A stretch of 64,000 bases of DNA from Filosporella fistucella (taxonomy: Eukaryota; Ascomycota; Leotiomycetes; Helotiales), in NCBI GenBank assembly GCA_030077755.1, contig JAQJZZ010000007.1, forward strand, positions 1,364,001 to 1,428,000. Direction: 5' to 3'. Both the position numbers and the translations under genes were made by a program. The notes under the pieces are model-generated. The model saw only the letters and a program-made list of their open reading frames with translations, made no database searches and had not been told where the DNA came from. Of the stretch, positions 12,876-24,965 are shown in pieces (position 1 is the first letter of the stretch; each line of letters starts with the position of its first letter).

Positions 12876-14061
12876 AGCCCTTGCCACAAAATAGACCGTC
12901 CCCGGCTTCTTCACCAATATTTCACTATGCGCCAACATCACATTCGTTGCCTACATCACCTCTATCAAGACGAGGTTCGAAATCGAGAGCAGCCGTAGCA
13001 AAATATACCCCGCCACATCAAGCACAATATGTGGACGCTGGGACGCAGTGGAGTCCAAATTTGACCCCAAAAATGACTGCACCAGGCCAGGATCCAATCG
13101 TGAAAGCCGAAGATCTGCAAAATCGTACACCAGCGCCTACAGCAGAGCTTCCATCTACCCAAGATGCTACTGCAACTACGTCCCTCCCTCCATCACCATC
13201 GAAGCCGGTAATACAACCTGAATCTCCTGGCATGAAGAGGAGGCAATCACAGGATGTTGCTCCGTCTATAACAAATGCAAGCCAATCCGCGCCTGTGAAG
13301 CGCGCCAAAGGCAATGAAACTCCGATCAAAATATTGCCAGCGAAGTATGAATTCTGCCCGGTGGAAGACATGGTCGTCCTTATAGCGAACATGATCCAAG
13401 AATTACTACAAGCAAATGATAGCCTTCCTCTGCGAAGTGGTGTGCTCACTAGATTTCATTCCCGGTAAGTGGAGTACAATATTTGCAGATTCAGCAGCGC
13501 TAATGATAATATTTTAGGACACCACCAGGGATATCTGTTCATGATTATCTTCAAAGACTTGCGAAGCATGCGACTCTTACACCTCCGCTTCTCCTCTCAA
13601 TGGTCTATTACATTGACCGGCTATGTTTGCTATATCCTGCGTTCACAATTACGACCCTCACAGTACACAGATTTCTCATCACAGCTGCAACAGTTGCAGC
13701 AAAGGGGTTATCAGATTCTTTTTGGAATAATTCTTATTATGCGCGTGTTGGTGGTATCAAAATCGCAGAACTGGGACTATTGGAACTTGACTTCCTATAT
13801 CGGGTAGACTGGAAAATTGTTCCCAATCCTGAAGCGCTTGTCGATTACTACAGAGGCCTTGTTGGGCGTTCTGACAATTACGAAATTGAGGGTGAGGGGC
13901 AGTCGATCGAAGATGACGAGGATGTGGACGACGACAGCAACGAAGCGGATGAAGATTCTGAAGATAAGGCTGAAGCCACAACGGGAGAGAAGTGGCAAGC
14001 TTGGATGGATGATGTCTCAACCAAGAAAGAAGAAATTAAACATGAGGATAAACCTCCATGA
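12869..14061 (+). CDS. PHO80: Pho80/PREG-type cyclin, negative regulator of phosphate starvation response
   Basis: Two exons, 12869..13464 and 13518..14061, joined over a 53-base GTAAGT..TTTTAG intron, give 379 residues. Residues 1-165 are Pro/Ser/Thr-rich and disordered. The cyclin box follows at about 170-330: CPVEDMVVLIANMIQELL, then across the splice TRFHSRTPPGISVHDYLQRL, then PPLLLSMVYYIDRLCLLYP, TVHRFLITAATVAAKGLSD and FWNNSYYARVGGI. These blocks match the Pho80/PREG class of Pho85 cyclins rather than the PCL class. The C-terminus is a strongly acidic Asp/Glu tail. In yeast and Neurospora the Pho80-Pho85 (PREG-PGOV) kinase phosphorylates Pho4/NUC-1 and keeps it out of the nucleus when phosphate is plentiful. 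An earlier ATG at 12849 is out of frame, so 12869 is the start. Confidence 0.93.
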
Positions 14062-14552
14062 GATGGCAATTCGGATGATACCCATGGATTTCTTTCGGTT
14101 CACTATAGGGGCAGCATTGGGTGTAACGGCGTCTGTATTCACATACCATCGTCAAGGGCGACAATTGTTGATAGCGGCGGATCACCTTATAGTGACTCCA
14201 GGTCGATCAAACGCAACTAGAAGCCTTGATTTATTGAAGCACAACATTTACAAGAGAGTGAGAAAAGGCAAAGTCTTATGTAGAATGTAGTACTCGTGAA
14301 GATAGCTGTATTCGAGTAGTGTAAAGACTTGTATATACTGCTCTCTTGGTACCCATAGGGGTTAAAAGGATTGTCTGCTCTCCAACGTGCAACTGAGCCG
14401 GTCTGTGGTGATCTGCTTGAGGGCAGGAGACACAGCCTTGCCAAGACCAACGTGCGCTAAACTTGGAAGGCTGAAAGCTACCGTAGTGTTGCAACGTCAG
14501 GTACATTGATGAACCAGCTCTCAGGGAAGTACATGCTCAACCTCCAGCCAAC
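14062..14552. other. Intergenic region between PHO80 and the EMC10-like gene
   Basis: 491 bases between two genes on the same strand. No supported ORF. It must contain the PHO80 3' end and the EMC10 promoter. Confidence 0.6.
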
Positions 14553-15176
14553 ATGAGATTGACTTCCGTGCTATTCGCATTATGGGCGAGCGCATTTGCT
14601 GCCTCGTCGGATCTGATAGACAGCACAATTGTCTACATACAACCCATCGAATCAACCGCGAGCCCAATCTCTCTAGCTGAAATAAAATTCAATCCATCAA
14701 CACTATCCGCCGAGCTCGTCTCCTACGACACACCCGACCTCGATTCATCTTCCAAGCTACTGCGAGTGGGAATCTATGATACTGCTTCATCAAGCTGGAA
14801 GTCGTCGACGTCCGTGACTTCTGTGGAAACCTTCGCGAAAGGATATTCGCCAACGCTTGTATTATCTTTGAACGCGCAAGGGGAAGTTATCGGCGTCAGC
14901 TGTAAGAGCGGCAAGATCGATGCTGGGCAGACGAGAGATTTCGGGCCGAAAGTCAAAGTGGTGAAGACGGCCAAAGGAAAGCTCCCAGAGCTCAATAGGC
15001 CTGTTGTACTATCGCCCGAAGGAAAGTTGGCGGAGGCGGAGCCAGAGAAGACACTTTTACAACGCTACTGGTGGGGTAAGTAGCTTATTGACATCTTGGT
15101 TGTTTGGATATTGCTAACTTCAACAGTCATTCTTGGCGGTGTGATGCTACTTCTGACAACCGGAGGAGGAGAGTAG
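14553..15176 (+). CDS. EMC10: ER membrane protein complex subunit 10-like protein
   Basis: Two exons, 14553..15075 and 15127..15176, joined over a 51-base GTAAGT..CAACAG intron, encode 190 residues. Residues 1-17 (MRLTSVLFALWASAFA) form a cleavable signal peptide. The middle is a beta-rich lumenal domain with blocks such as SLAEIKFNPSTLSAELVSYD and SPTLVLSLNAQGEVIGVSC. The splice completes a C-terminal membrane anchor, LLQRYWWVILGGVMLLL, ending in a short TTGGGE tail. This signal peptide-lumenal domain-KYW-type anchor plan is that of EMC10, a peripheral lumenal subunit of the EMC insertase that places tail-anchored and multipass proteins in the ER membrane. Fungal EMC10 sequences are very divergent, so the assignment rests mainly on architecture and the RYWW anchor. 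Confidence 0.75.
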
Positions 15177-17323
15177 ATATGTCGTTAGGGTCATTTTTAA
15201 TTGTTGAGGCAGTCAATGAAATTCTTAGACCACCTCTCCCTGGGTTCACAGTTGCTCCCGCTAGGAAATTGTTTCTTCTTGTTTCCTTTGCTGTATAACA
15301 GTCGCAACCCCTAGAGGAATACTTGTCTAAATAGCAGAAGACAAGGGAGGAAGAGACGAAGGAATGGCTGCATGAGTACATCCTTGAAATCGACGTAGCT
15401 ACCACGACGATTTCTCATGTAATACAGGTGGCTCTACCATGTTTGTCTTTTTTAGGCCTGGTTCTCGAAGGGCAACCCCAAGATGTCCAAGAATAGCTCG
15501 CGGTATGATTCGTCTTGTTCTAGGTGATGGACATCAATCTCTCGTTGGAATAACCATGTGACTTACCGCAGTATATGGCCAGCCTTGGAGTGTACATTCG
15601 AACCCTCATACTAAGAGGCATTCTTGTTGTAGCACTGAGATTTGATAGCTTAGTTATGTTTCATCCAAGCGCTTCAATCGTATGCATAGTCTATCGTATC
15701 CTTGTTCTGTTACCATCGTTACACTCTATCTCTAAAAGTTCTGTGGTCTACTGTTGCACTTTTTTTCCTCTGTGGCGATGTTGCACTTCCGTGGCGAGAA
15801 GCAAATCATCTAGAACGCCCAGAACACTTCGGTCTGCAATGCAGAAAGCGTAAAGCATCTTCCGGTGCAATCCCAGACCCTTCGCTGGTATTTTTTCATG
15901 ATGATTCTAGTTTGAAGACCAGTGCCTGTGGTAAGGTCAATGCTGTAATTCTCTTTTGTAGGTCAAAGTGTCGACTGGGTCAGCTCAGAGGGCGAAGGTG
16001 AACCCCCTCCAGAGCCGCAATAGCTATAATCACGGCGGATTTTCATGGTTCCTGCAGCAGCAATATCCATAAATGGTATGCTAGCATCCGATCGAGGATG
16101 ACCCCTGCGTTCCAGGTCCCAATCTTCTCCACGCCGTTTGGTCTGAGGCTTGGTTGAGCACCCGTTTTTACCTGATATATTCATGCCATAGTTTGCTTTC
16201 TCATAGCATCTCACGAATTCACCAGCACTTGACGATACCAGGCATTTTGGTACGAGATATAGTGTAATTTCATGCCATGTTTCCAAAATGAAAGTCTCCC
16301 CAGCAATGTCCAGAATGCCGATCCATCGACTATGTAGCAGCTAGATAACTAAATGAGTTTACCATTTGATAAGCACAGCCTAAGCCCGAGTACGAGGTCT
16401 ACGGATTCCAAATATAGCGAAGTTAGTCGCAAATACACGTCACTCTGCATTCTCGCTCTGCAAGGGACAGAAGTGAGAGCTTCTATCTCCCGCGATGTAA
16501 GGTAACTTGGGTGGGTAAATATAACATAAGGAGGTGATGGGAACCATGATTGTCTTGCAGATTTTTGTCGACCGAAGATGTAATATTAATAGTGGGAAGG
16601 CCTCTGTTACAGCACCATCTCGAATAAGGTAGCCACGACCCAAACTATTACTATTGTCACAAGAAGCTGACTTCATAGTGCCTACCTATACTCAACTCAA
16701 GGACTCCTCTCTAGATATGTCCAGAACAGGAAATCAATTTGGAAAACCAGATTTGGTGTCCTGAATACCATCAGAACTCCACCCAGCATAGGACTAAGAG
16801 ACACGCAATGCAATTCAAAGCATCCCAAAGGTTGCACCCATTGAAATTTTGACTTCCCCGACTATAGTATATATGTCAGGCAACAGGTCGAACTAGTGAA
16901 TTATCTGCTGGTTCCTATCCTGCGTCAACCTCTATAGAATTGCCCTGCTCAGGAAGTTGCGCCTTGAATGAACACCGTTGGTCTATAATAGCTACGATAT
17001 GTATTGGAGTGGTTTCTGCAAAATTGCCGGACAATAACAGTAGACATGGTAAGTTAAGTCTTGGTTGTTGCCCTCCAGTCTCTTTACCTCGCCACCGTGT
17101 AAAGGAAACAGAACCTTGTAGTCAAACTATGGGTTCTCCAAGAGGAGCTTCAGGTCACTTCTAGAGGGAAAGGGGAGGCGAAGGGGGTTAATCCGGCAAC
17201 CGCACTTTCCTTAAAGCAGCCACAGGCGCGTCCCTTCAAAGTTCCCATCTCTACACGCGCAACTTAAAACAAACATCACCACATTTCCAACGCAGTCCCT
17301 CAATCACAATCGATCGATCAAAG
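15177..17323. other. Intergenic region, possibly hiding an unrecognised minus-strand gene
   Basis: About 2.1 kb without a gene I can name. Minus-strand frames at 16440-16676 (true ATG at 16676), 16348-16440 and 16180-16320 read as plausible protein with possible splice sites between them, but the phases do not join cleanly. It could be a decayed gene or chance. The last ~130 bases before 17324 are the CA-rich leader of CHZ1. Confidence 0.4.
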
Positions 17324-17779
17324 ATGGCCGACCAAAATGGTTCAGCAAACTTGAAGGAGAACCCCGCTCCAGCTCCTTCCACCGAAGGCAAAGGAAAGGG
17401 CAAGGCTGTTGCTGAGCCTCAAGCTGAGGATACTGGAATGGAGGTTGATGATAGCTCTGACGAAGACGTAGTTGATGATGTAAGAATAGCAAACTTTTGA
17501 GCTGAACCTTGAGCTAATATCATGTGCAGAATGACCCTGTGGGTGAGTAAACAAAGAGACTTCCAGGCGCTTACACATTTATTGACTTCATTATCAGTCG
17601 ACGAGCCTGATGAGGACAACATGGAGGAAATCGATCTTGACAACATCATTCCAGGTGGTCGTCGTACTCGTGGTAAGAACATCGACTTTGCTAAGGCTGC
17701 AGAGGAGATGCCCGATGACGATGAAGACGAGGAAGAGGATGATGACTTTGAGGCCGAGGATGATGAGATGAAGGATTAG
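17324..17779 (+). CDS. CHZ1: Histone H2A.Z-H2B chaperone Chz1
   Basis: Three exons, 17324..17479, 17530..17542 and 17598..17779, give 116 residues. The middle exon is only 13 bases but is needed to keep frame. The N-terminus is Ala/Pro/Lys-rich, then an acidic stretch (MEVDDSSDEDVVDD). The CHZ motif follows: EEIDLDNIIPGGRRTRGKNI then DFAKAAEE. The C-terminus is almost pure Asp/Glu. In yeast, Chz1 holds H2A.Z-H2B dimers through this motif and delivers them to SWR1 for exchange into nucleosomes. Small size, acidity and the intact CHZ motif make this assignment secure. It lies 735 bases upstream of the probable start of BET1 on the same strand. Confidence 0.92.
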
Positions 17780-18514
17780 AATGGTTGAAAGATGGAGATT
17801 GGATCTGGTTGATTGGCAACTCCGAATTCTCACGACAAATTTGCAATTCGTTGGACACTGTCAGCCTCCCTGGAATCGGTCTCAAGTTCTTGGCCTGGAT
17901 ATTTTTTTCGTCTGCAACAGTCACACTCTCATGGCATGTTCCCTTTGATCAACAAAAGTTACTTCTCTATCACATTGCATTATGAGGCATTCTGGGCATA
18001 TGATTTTATGATCGGCTGGTTCGCGGGTATGGGCCTTGCAGCTTCATGGGCATGATTGTACTTTACAGACTATGCATGGAAGCCTTTTAGAAATCAAGGA
18101 ATACCAAGCCATTGAAACTTCTCATGTTTACCTTAACCAATATCGTATCAATCCTATCAGCAGGCTTGTGTTGAGAGACAGAAATGCCTCCTGGCAGGAC
18201 TTCAATCTTTCATTACATGTTAAAAGGTGGTCACACCACGCGATCTTGGACCGAATGCGAAAAGGGCATCCTTAATTATGGATCTTGTTATTCATAACCT
18301 AATTAAATCTATTCATCTGATAAGTGCTCTTCAAAGCAATCATTACCATGCAGTGTATCAGCAGTGTGGCCTAAATTCAACATTGCTGTGATGGAGAGAT
18401 CAGTCAACACCAATTTTAGAGGCGACTGGGTGGTTACAACCGAACAGATTTCACCTTCAACCCGATTCCTACTGTGACAGCCAGGGCTGCCTCTACAACC
18501 TGCGACACAGCACC
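17780..18514. other. Intergenic region between CHZ1 and BET1
   Basis: 735 bases with only short, unconvincing frames. An AT-rich stretch near 18270-18320 may serve 3'-end formation of CHZ1. Confidence 0.6.
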
Positions 18515-19358
18515 ATGGCATCAAGGTTCGTTCAGCCCCCTCTCTTCACAACCCTAATTATTGAATGACTGGGTTTACTCCCCAAGCTGGCCGCTCGTTA
18601 AGTCTTTGTCTCTTCTCCTTTGGGTAGCGCCAAGAGAAGTTCAAAACGCGATAACTCAACCCTCCTCCCTACGCCAAATTTGAATACTCTACAGCTGCAA
18701 TCCAGTGAAAGAAAGCTAATCCCCACAAAGTAGATTCGGGGCATCTTCCCTCCATCAGCGCGATCCGCGAAGTGCGCTCTTTGAGAATTACAATGGCGGC
18801 GGGGCGACAAATAGCAGGAATGGCAGCGCGAGTCCGGCACGCCCAAATGGTTATGCAGGCGGTTATGGATATTCTGGGAGCGGGAGTGGCGGAGCTGGCC
18901 TAGGAGCTGGCATGGGAGAGCGGCCTGCGTATAGACCTGCGACGCCGAATTCGAGGTGAGTTAGTCGTCTTGAGAGTCTAGGGAGAGGGTTGTGTTTAAC
19001 GAGGACAGAGGGCAATATAGTGATGCTGTGCTCAATGAATTAGAGAGTCAGAACGATGGACAAGTGGAGGGGATTCTAGGCAAAGTGAAGATGTTGAAAG
19101 ATGTAGGTCAAGGATTTAATGGTAGTTTTGGCAGGTTATTGACAGAGGCAGATGACTATTGCGATAGGAGATGAGATTCGAGAATCATCCGCTCTGGCAG
19201 AAAAGATGAATGATTCCTTTGATGGGACGAGAGTGAGATTACGTGGGACAATGAATAGGATGTTAGTCATGGCTGAGAGGACTGGTGTCGGCTGGAAGGC
19301 GTGGTTGGCCTTCTTTGCGGCAGTGGGCTTCTTGTTCTTCTACGTTTGGGTCTTTTGA
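18515..19358 (+). CDS. BET1: Bet1-like Qc-SNARE for ER-Golgi transport (5' end uncertain)
   Basis: The secure part is join(18759..18955, 19009..19102, 19152..19358), 498 bases in phase. It begins RDPRSALFENYNGGG, passes a Gly/Ser-rich linker, and enters the SNARE motif: NSRGQYSDAVLNELESQNDG, VEGILGKVKMLKD, then by splicing MTIAIGDEIRESSALAEKMN. It ends in a C-terminal anchor (WKAWLAFFAAVGFLFFYVWV), so it is tail-anchored. Bet1 acts with Sed5, Bos1 and Sec22 in COPII vesicle fusion. The expected first codons, ATG GCA TCA AG (MASR), lie at 18515-18525 with a GTTCGT donor, but splicing directly to 18759 breaks the frame. An exon of length 3n+1 is needed between them; 10 bases after the CTACAG near 18692 would fit. 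Introns: 18956-19008 and 19103-19151. Confidence 0.85.
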
Positions 19359-19637
19359 GAAGGGGCAAGTGCATATATCTGAGAGAGGCAAGCGTTATAT
19401 TGCATTCTACAGGCGTTTGGTTGGAATTGGGGACATTTGTACCATATGCCTTTTATTGCCGGGCGGCTCACTCGTCCACACTGTTAATACGTTTGATTCT
19501 TCATTTCACAACCAGACTCGAGAACCTGCTTCCGCTTGCATAAATATTGCTGCGTTTTGTCGGACATTCCTAGTCCAACAAAAACACATAGCTGTCCTTG
19601 GTATCATATTTTTCGGTTTTACCGGCTATTCACTCCC
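19359..19637. other. Convergent 3' region between BET1 and APC15
   Basis: 279 bases between two convergent stop codons; no gene. Noted for completeness because both 3' UTRs must share it. Confidence 0.6.
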
Positions 19638-20683
19638 TCATCCTGACGAACCCCTTCCTCGATTTGCTCGATGTCCCATCAAGTCTCGTGGACTACTGTC
19701 CATCATTTGACTGCTACCCATACTGCCCAGATCCATACTATTCTGTGTCCCATCACTCCTGACCATGCTGGTCGTGACGAGCTGCCGCGGAGGTAGCCTG
19801 CCCTGGTCTACACTTTCATCGTCACTACTCGTAAATTCCGCTTCTGTATCTGTGTGCTCATATCCGCCCTCGTCTGCGTCTGGGATGTCGGCATCGAGGT
19901 CTGCATCCATATCCATATCTAGGTCACGATGAGCTCCATTTTCATGAATCAAATCTTCCTCTTGCAGCATCTGTGATTGTTCTTCCTCATCAATGGTCGA
20001 ACCACCCTCTTCACCAAATCTTGTGTCTCTCACCTCATTACCGCGAACCAAGGCCTCTCTATAGATGCTGTCAGGCATCCTAGGCCGAGGTATCTCTTCG
20101 ATTTCGTTTTCCTCGTCTTCATTATCGGATTCCTCTCCACCGAAGCCTGTGGTTTCAGCATCGGCATCTGGAACATCATCATCCAGATCACGGGCTTCCT
20201 CAGCGTCTCCATCCATACCCTCCCCCTGGAGAAGTTCCTCAGCACCCTCAGCCTCAGCGTCGGCCAATTCTTGTTGCAGCGCTTCACGTCTCAATGCTTC
20301 TTGATGCTCAGCCATCTCTCGTTGCTCCTCACGAATCTGATATAATGACTTCGCAATTCCCGGTGGCTTGATCCAAGAGCTGCCATAGTTCTGTATGTTT
20401 TGTTTTCGTCGCTCTATGTACTCCTCCTCGTGCTTGAGTCGCGCCAAAGGAGATCTGTACAATGAGTTCTGGCGTCTATTTGGTGTCGAAGCATTATTTT
20501 GATTTCTATTGGGCGAAGTGAGATGGTCATTGTCAGGGGCCGTTTCCGCATAGGGTGAGAGGTTGTTCGAGGTGGATGAAGTGTACCATAAGGTATACGA
20601 CTGTTGTTGTTAGCTGGGTGCTATTACAGTTTCGGTGGGCCGTAACTAACATCTTGCGGAGCCAAGCTTGGAAGAGATAACAT
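19638..20683 (-). CDS. APC15: Anaphase-promoting complex subunit Apc15/Mnd2
   Basis: Two exons, complement(19638..20600, 20651..20683), with a 50-base GTTAGT..AACAG intron, give 331 residues. The 11-codon first exon, MLSLPSLAPQD, splices to SYTLWYTSSTSNNLSPYAET. This N-terminal block, followed by SLYRSPLARLKHEEEYIERR and NIQNYGSSWIKPPGIAKSLY, is the conserved Apc15/Mnd2 region. The remaining ~200 residues are acidic and low in complexity with a Met-Asp repeat (DLDMDMDADLDADIPDADEG). Mnd2/Apc15 is a small APC/C subunit that in yeast restrains APC/C-Ama1 in meiosis and in animals promotes Cdc20 turnover in the mitotic checkpoint complex. Without the tiny first exon the protein would lose its conserved start. 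Confidence 0.85.
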
Positions 20684-22262
20684 TTTGGAGGTGTAATAGT
20701 AAATTCACCTAGCTATGGTCAGGTAGGTAAGATGTGCTTGTTGTTGAAACTGGTCTTAACAATTACTGTCTGTTGACATTTCACCGAGCATCGCGTTATC
20801 GAGGCTCAGGCTGAGGCTCGGTACTGCAGGGGTCAACTGAGGCTAGAGGGAAGGCTACGCTAGCCCAATTATGAACATTGATCTCTTCGAATATCTCAAT
20901 TGGATTTATTCAATTTTGTGTCCCTCGGCTCGTTATGTTCAGCCTCCCACTTTTCAGCGGTTGAGCCGTCAGCCTTGCAGTGGGAAAGCTCGGCCTTTTT
21001 GAGGGGTGGAATCCCTTTCTACGGAGGAAACTGTGGTGCAATTGAGGATGCAGTGTAATCCCATGTATGCGGACAAACGAACAACGTGTCCTGTTCAAGG
21101 TCTCGAATCCGCAGTATACGTTGTATTTGTAAAGACCTGCATAGTCATATAGGTGTTTGAGTCTACCAGCAGATTTTCATCTCGTAAACAGCAATCCAAC
21201 GTATTTGGTATCTAGCACTGTATCTATAATCTCTCCATGACCATATTGTGACTTTGGCAATTTGGTCAAGACGCGGCAAGACACAAATGATAGATGATAG
21301 TCATGACAATCAGAGTTGACCGCCTTTCTACTGAGAGAGAGAGATATGGGGTAGTCGAATGGATCTTCATCACTTCGGCTGAAGAGAATCAGAGTTGGAT
21401 TTGTTTTTCCGCTGGGCCAGACAGTGGGAATGGGACAAGACAAGGCGCAAGAGACGAGAAGAGAAGAGACATGTGGTGACTTTTCTGTTGGAAATAACGG
21501 GCAGTCGCAGAACAGGCGGGCGATTCCGACTGCGCCCGAGTATCTGTCCCACCAAGAATCAATCTGCTGCTTTTCTCCTCCAAGATCTTCCGGCGGTGGT
21601 CACGAGCACATGAGAAACTGAGAAACCCGATTGAGATGGGGCGAGGTGAGTGGACCTGTGGGGTGAGAAGAATGGATTCTTATTGGAGGGTAACGTATGA
21701 GAAGATGGAATTTTGAACAGTAATAACAATGGAATAATGGAATATATCTAATGTAATGCAGACAACACGGCGAGGCGGCTCGAAAGGCCACGGCCACATT
21801 TTTCTTCCCGTTTGATCTGATCTGATGTGATTTGTCCCTGGGCGTGGGGACGTTTATGTCAGACTGGGATTAGGACGGGGGGTGATGGTGAACGGACAGG
21901 GATGCACATAGTAGAAAAGGGTTCAGACCGGGGGGTAACAAGATGCGGCTTGGGTGAACCCCTCTTCTCCCATCATGAGCAAGCATGGCCGCCCTGTCTG
22001 ATTGCTTTATCAAAGGTATCTGATTGGTGAGGAGGCGGGTAGAAAATTGAAGAATGTGTCATTTTCCACACATCCACCGAACTGCGGGGACCCCTGCGTG
22101 AGAAGGCTGACCATTGAGATGCAATGTGAGTACAAGTACCTACGAGTACGTATGGAGTAGTACCAAGAACCTAGGAAGTGCGAGTCTGTCTGTGTGTGTG
22201 CGTGGCCGGCCGCGATGCAATGCGATGCGATGGATGCAAAAATCTTCCGCTTCATCAGAGCC

Positions 22263-22300
22263 CAACATAGGTACCTGGGTACAACATAGGTACCTGGGTA
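22263..22300. repeat. Perfect tandem duplication of a 19-base unit
   Basis: CAACATAGGTACCTGGGTA occurs twice with no gap. Each unit holds the palindrome GGTACC. Similar ACCTGGGTAGG words recur near 41470. It lies in the long region upstream of GLT1. Confidence 0.92.
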
Positions 22301-24624
22301 GAGAGGTACAATGAAGGTAGAGGTACCATAGTAGAGGTACGAGTACTCGTAAGGTAGGCATGGATACCAGACTAAGACAAGACCAGACTAGACAGACCCA
22401 GACTAGACTACGAGACTACCACCACCAGTACATGGCAAGGTCCATCCTCGGCGAGCTTCTTTAGCATCACCAAGTGCATGTGCATACAATTATTATACCC
22501 AGACCATAACCATACCATTCTAGCTCGCTGTAGTCAGATGCACTACTTCGTAGTACTTGTCTGCTCGCCTGTGCTCGCTTCCTCACCGGTCCAATGAGTG
22601 TCGTCATTGCATAATAAAGTTGTAACAGCTTGCCAGCTTTTGCTTAAACTTCGTTGATGCAGAGCGCCGATAATCGGCTCTTGAAGGAGAAACTTTTTTT
22701 TCTGCCAACACCAAGACTACGGATGTAAGGACCAGAGACCAACCATGCCAACTGTAGGTAAGGAAGGTAAAGGAAGTAAGGTGAGCATGAGCATGAGCAT
22801 GAGCATCACCTTTTCTCTTCAATATCCAGGTAACAATGGCTATCAAACCAAAACCCCCGCAGCCAAGTAAGACATTCTTGCATTATTCTCTATCTTGACC
22901 TCACATTGCAGCACATCCCTTTGCTTTTCCCAATACAGCTCCTAGCTCAGGGCAGCTTAGCTCTCGCTCCCGTACACCTTAGCTACAGTAACTAGGTACT
23001 TGGACAGTACAGTACATTACCTCCTGTACCTACCATACCTACCTACCGAGCCTGGGGACGAATACAAGCTAAAGCTTGGAATGGAGGCTGCCTACAGTAC
23101 CTACTACCTACTTTGTCGTCTCGCTATTTTCGAACTGATGCACCCTTTACTGCACGTTGAAACACCGAGCAAATAATGAAGCATCCCGCAAATCCATCAT
23201 CCCATCTACCATCCTATCCCATCACATCCCATCACATCCTTCCCTTCACACCATCTGCACAGCACGACATATGCAGTACGAGATGCAGCCTACTTGACGT
23301 CCTACCTGCGTGTCTATCACCACCGTGTTGCTTCTATGTAAGGTAGGTACGAGTATGGTAAGGTTGTATCGGCATTGTGTGGGGTGCGTGTCGGTGCCCT
23401 TCATGGTTACTTATTAATCCTGGATTCTACATCTGCACCTTGACTTCTTGTCTTGCCTTGCAGCTTACCTTACCTTAAGCATCTTCTCATGTGTCCTACA
23501 AGGCTTTGGCGTCGGCTATACTCTATTACCTGAGAGGAACTGGCATATGAAATTATCCTTTTTCAACTACCATCAAATGAGACCAAACCACCGTACTCGG
23601 GAAGACAGCACGTCTTGCTAAGGAAAATGCTAAAAATTGCCAGACTCGTAAATCAGGATGAGCCATGTCACCACTCATGCTGATCTCAGTGATCTTTCTA
23701 GGCAAAGAGGTGGGATGAGCGGTGGCAAGAAGGGAGTGGTAAATGGTTAGTAGTCAGCGGTAATAAGTGAGTGGTAGGAGTAAAGATCGGTGAAGGTAGA
23801 TATGGATGGATACAAGAGAGACACATGTTTAGAGATACGAAACACAGATCCATGCTATATGCCTGATCTTCGAACAGTGATCCAACCTCATTATCTACCA
23901 CAGGCTGCATCGGTGGCGAATTGGTTGCAGTCAGGAAAGGAATTGGCTGTCCACGGCAAAGGGTTCGCATGAGAAGACTACATACTCAATCAACTCTTAA
24001 CTCGAGGACTCAGTACTGAATCTCGAGTCTCGAAAGTAAGTAAGTAGTAAGTGACTTGTACGGCGGAGAGATGGACGGTGGATACCGGACCACATCAATT
24101 GCAAGCTGGCAGCTTGACAAGGTATAGCCCAGTTTCTCAATACCCTGTCGTTCAGATTTGAAAATGGAGCATTCGGACTCATCATCAATAGTAGCAGTGG
24201 GAGTAAGAGTGGCAGAGTGGGACATATATCTGAGTGAGTGAGGTCCAGGAGGGGGTGAAGAGTAGAAAGAAAGGGATGGAGTGAGTGAGTGAGATTATGA
24301 GAGGTGGGTACCAGTAGTAGTGAGTAACTGAAAATGAGGATCAGAGAGTCCGGTACAGGCCGGGCGAAAAAAATACTCGACTCCGATATCGATTCTGGTT
24401 GTTTGAAATCCGAATTCTCTAGCTTCTTCTGCTCGCGAGATCGCTCTCGAGTGCTCTGACTGGTTTTGCTTACCTACTTTGTACAAAAACACTTACCTGC
24501 ATACAAGCCAGCCAGAATATGTATGATATGGAGGTACCTTACACCAAAAGCCCAGCAACAGGCGGAAGGCAATAGGAGGTAGAATATTAGAATAGTAACT
24601 ACGATAATAATCATTTTGACAATA

Positions 24625-24660
24625 CCTACCTACCTTACCCTTACCTACCTACCTACCTAC
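24625..24660. repeat. ACCT/TACC tetranucleotide run
   Basis: The plus strand reads ACCTACCTACCTTACCCTTACCTACCTACCTACCTAC-like sequence, a nearly perfect (ACCT)n tract with one slip. The same word clusters in several other intergenic regions of this window. Confidence 0.85.
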
Positions 24661-24937
24661 TCAGAACTAGCAGGATAAAACGTATCATAATTAAACCTTC
24701 CTCCACCATCCGCACCATCCCTTCCCATCCCGATGCTCTAAAGTCGGCTCTAGTCCACATGTGAGCCAGTCTCAGACTCAGAATCAGACTCAGATTCTCA
24801 ACTCACTACCGACTCAGCCCAACCCCATTCTCCTAAAGTACGAGACCCTCTTTAACTACTCTCCCCTCTTCTTCTCTGCTCACCTCACCTCTCCTCACCT
24901 CTCGATTGAGGCAAGAGCCATGCCATCCTAAATTGTC

Positions 24938-24965
24938 CCAGTCCCAGTCCCAGTCCCAGTCCCAT
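24938..24965. repeat. CCCAGT hexanucleotide repeat
   Basis: Four to five direct CCCAGT units in the C+T-rich stretch upstream of GLT1. The minus-strand readings (Trp-Asp-Trp-Asp or Gly-Leu repeats) are not credible proteins. Confidence 0.85.
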
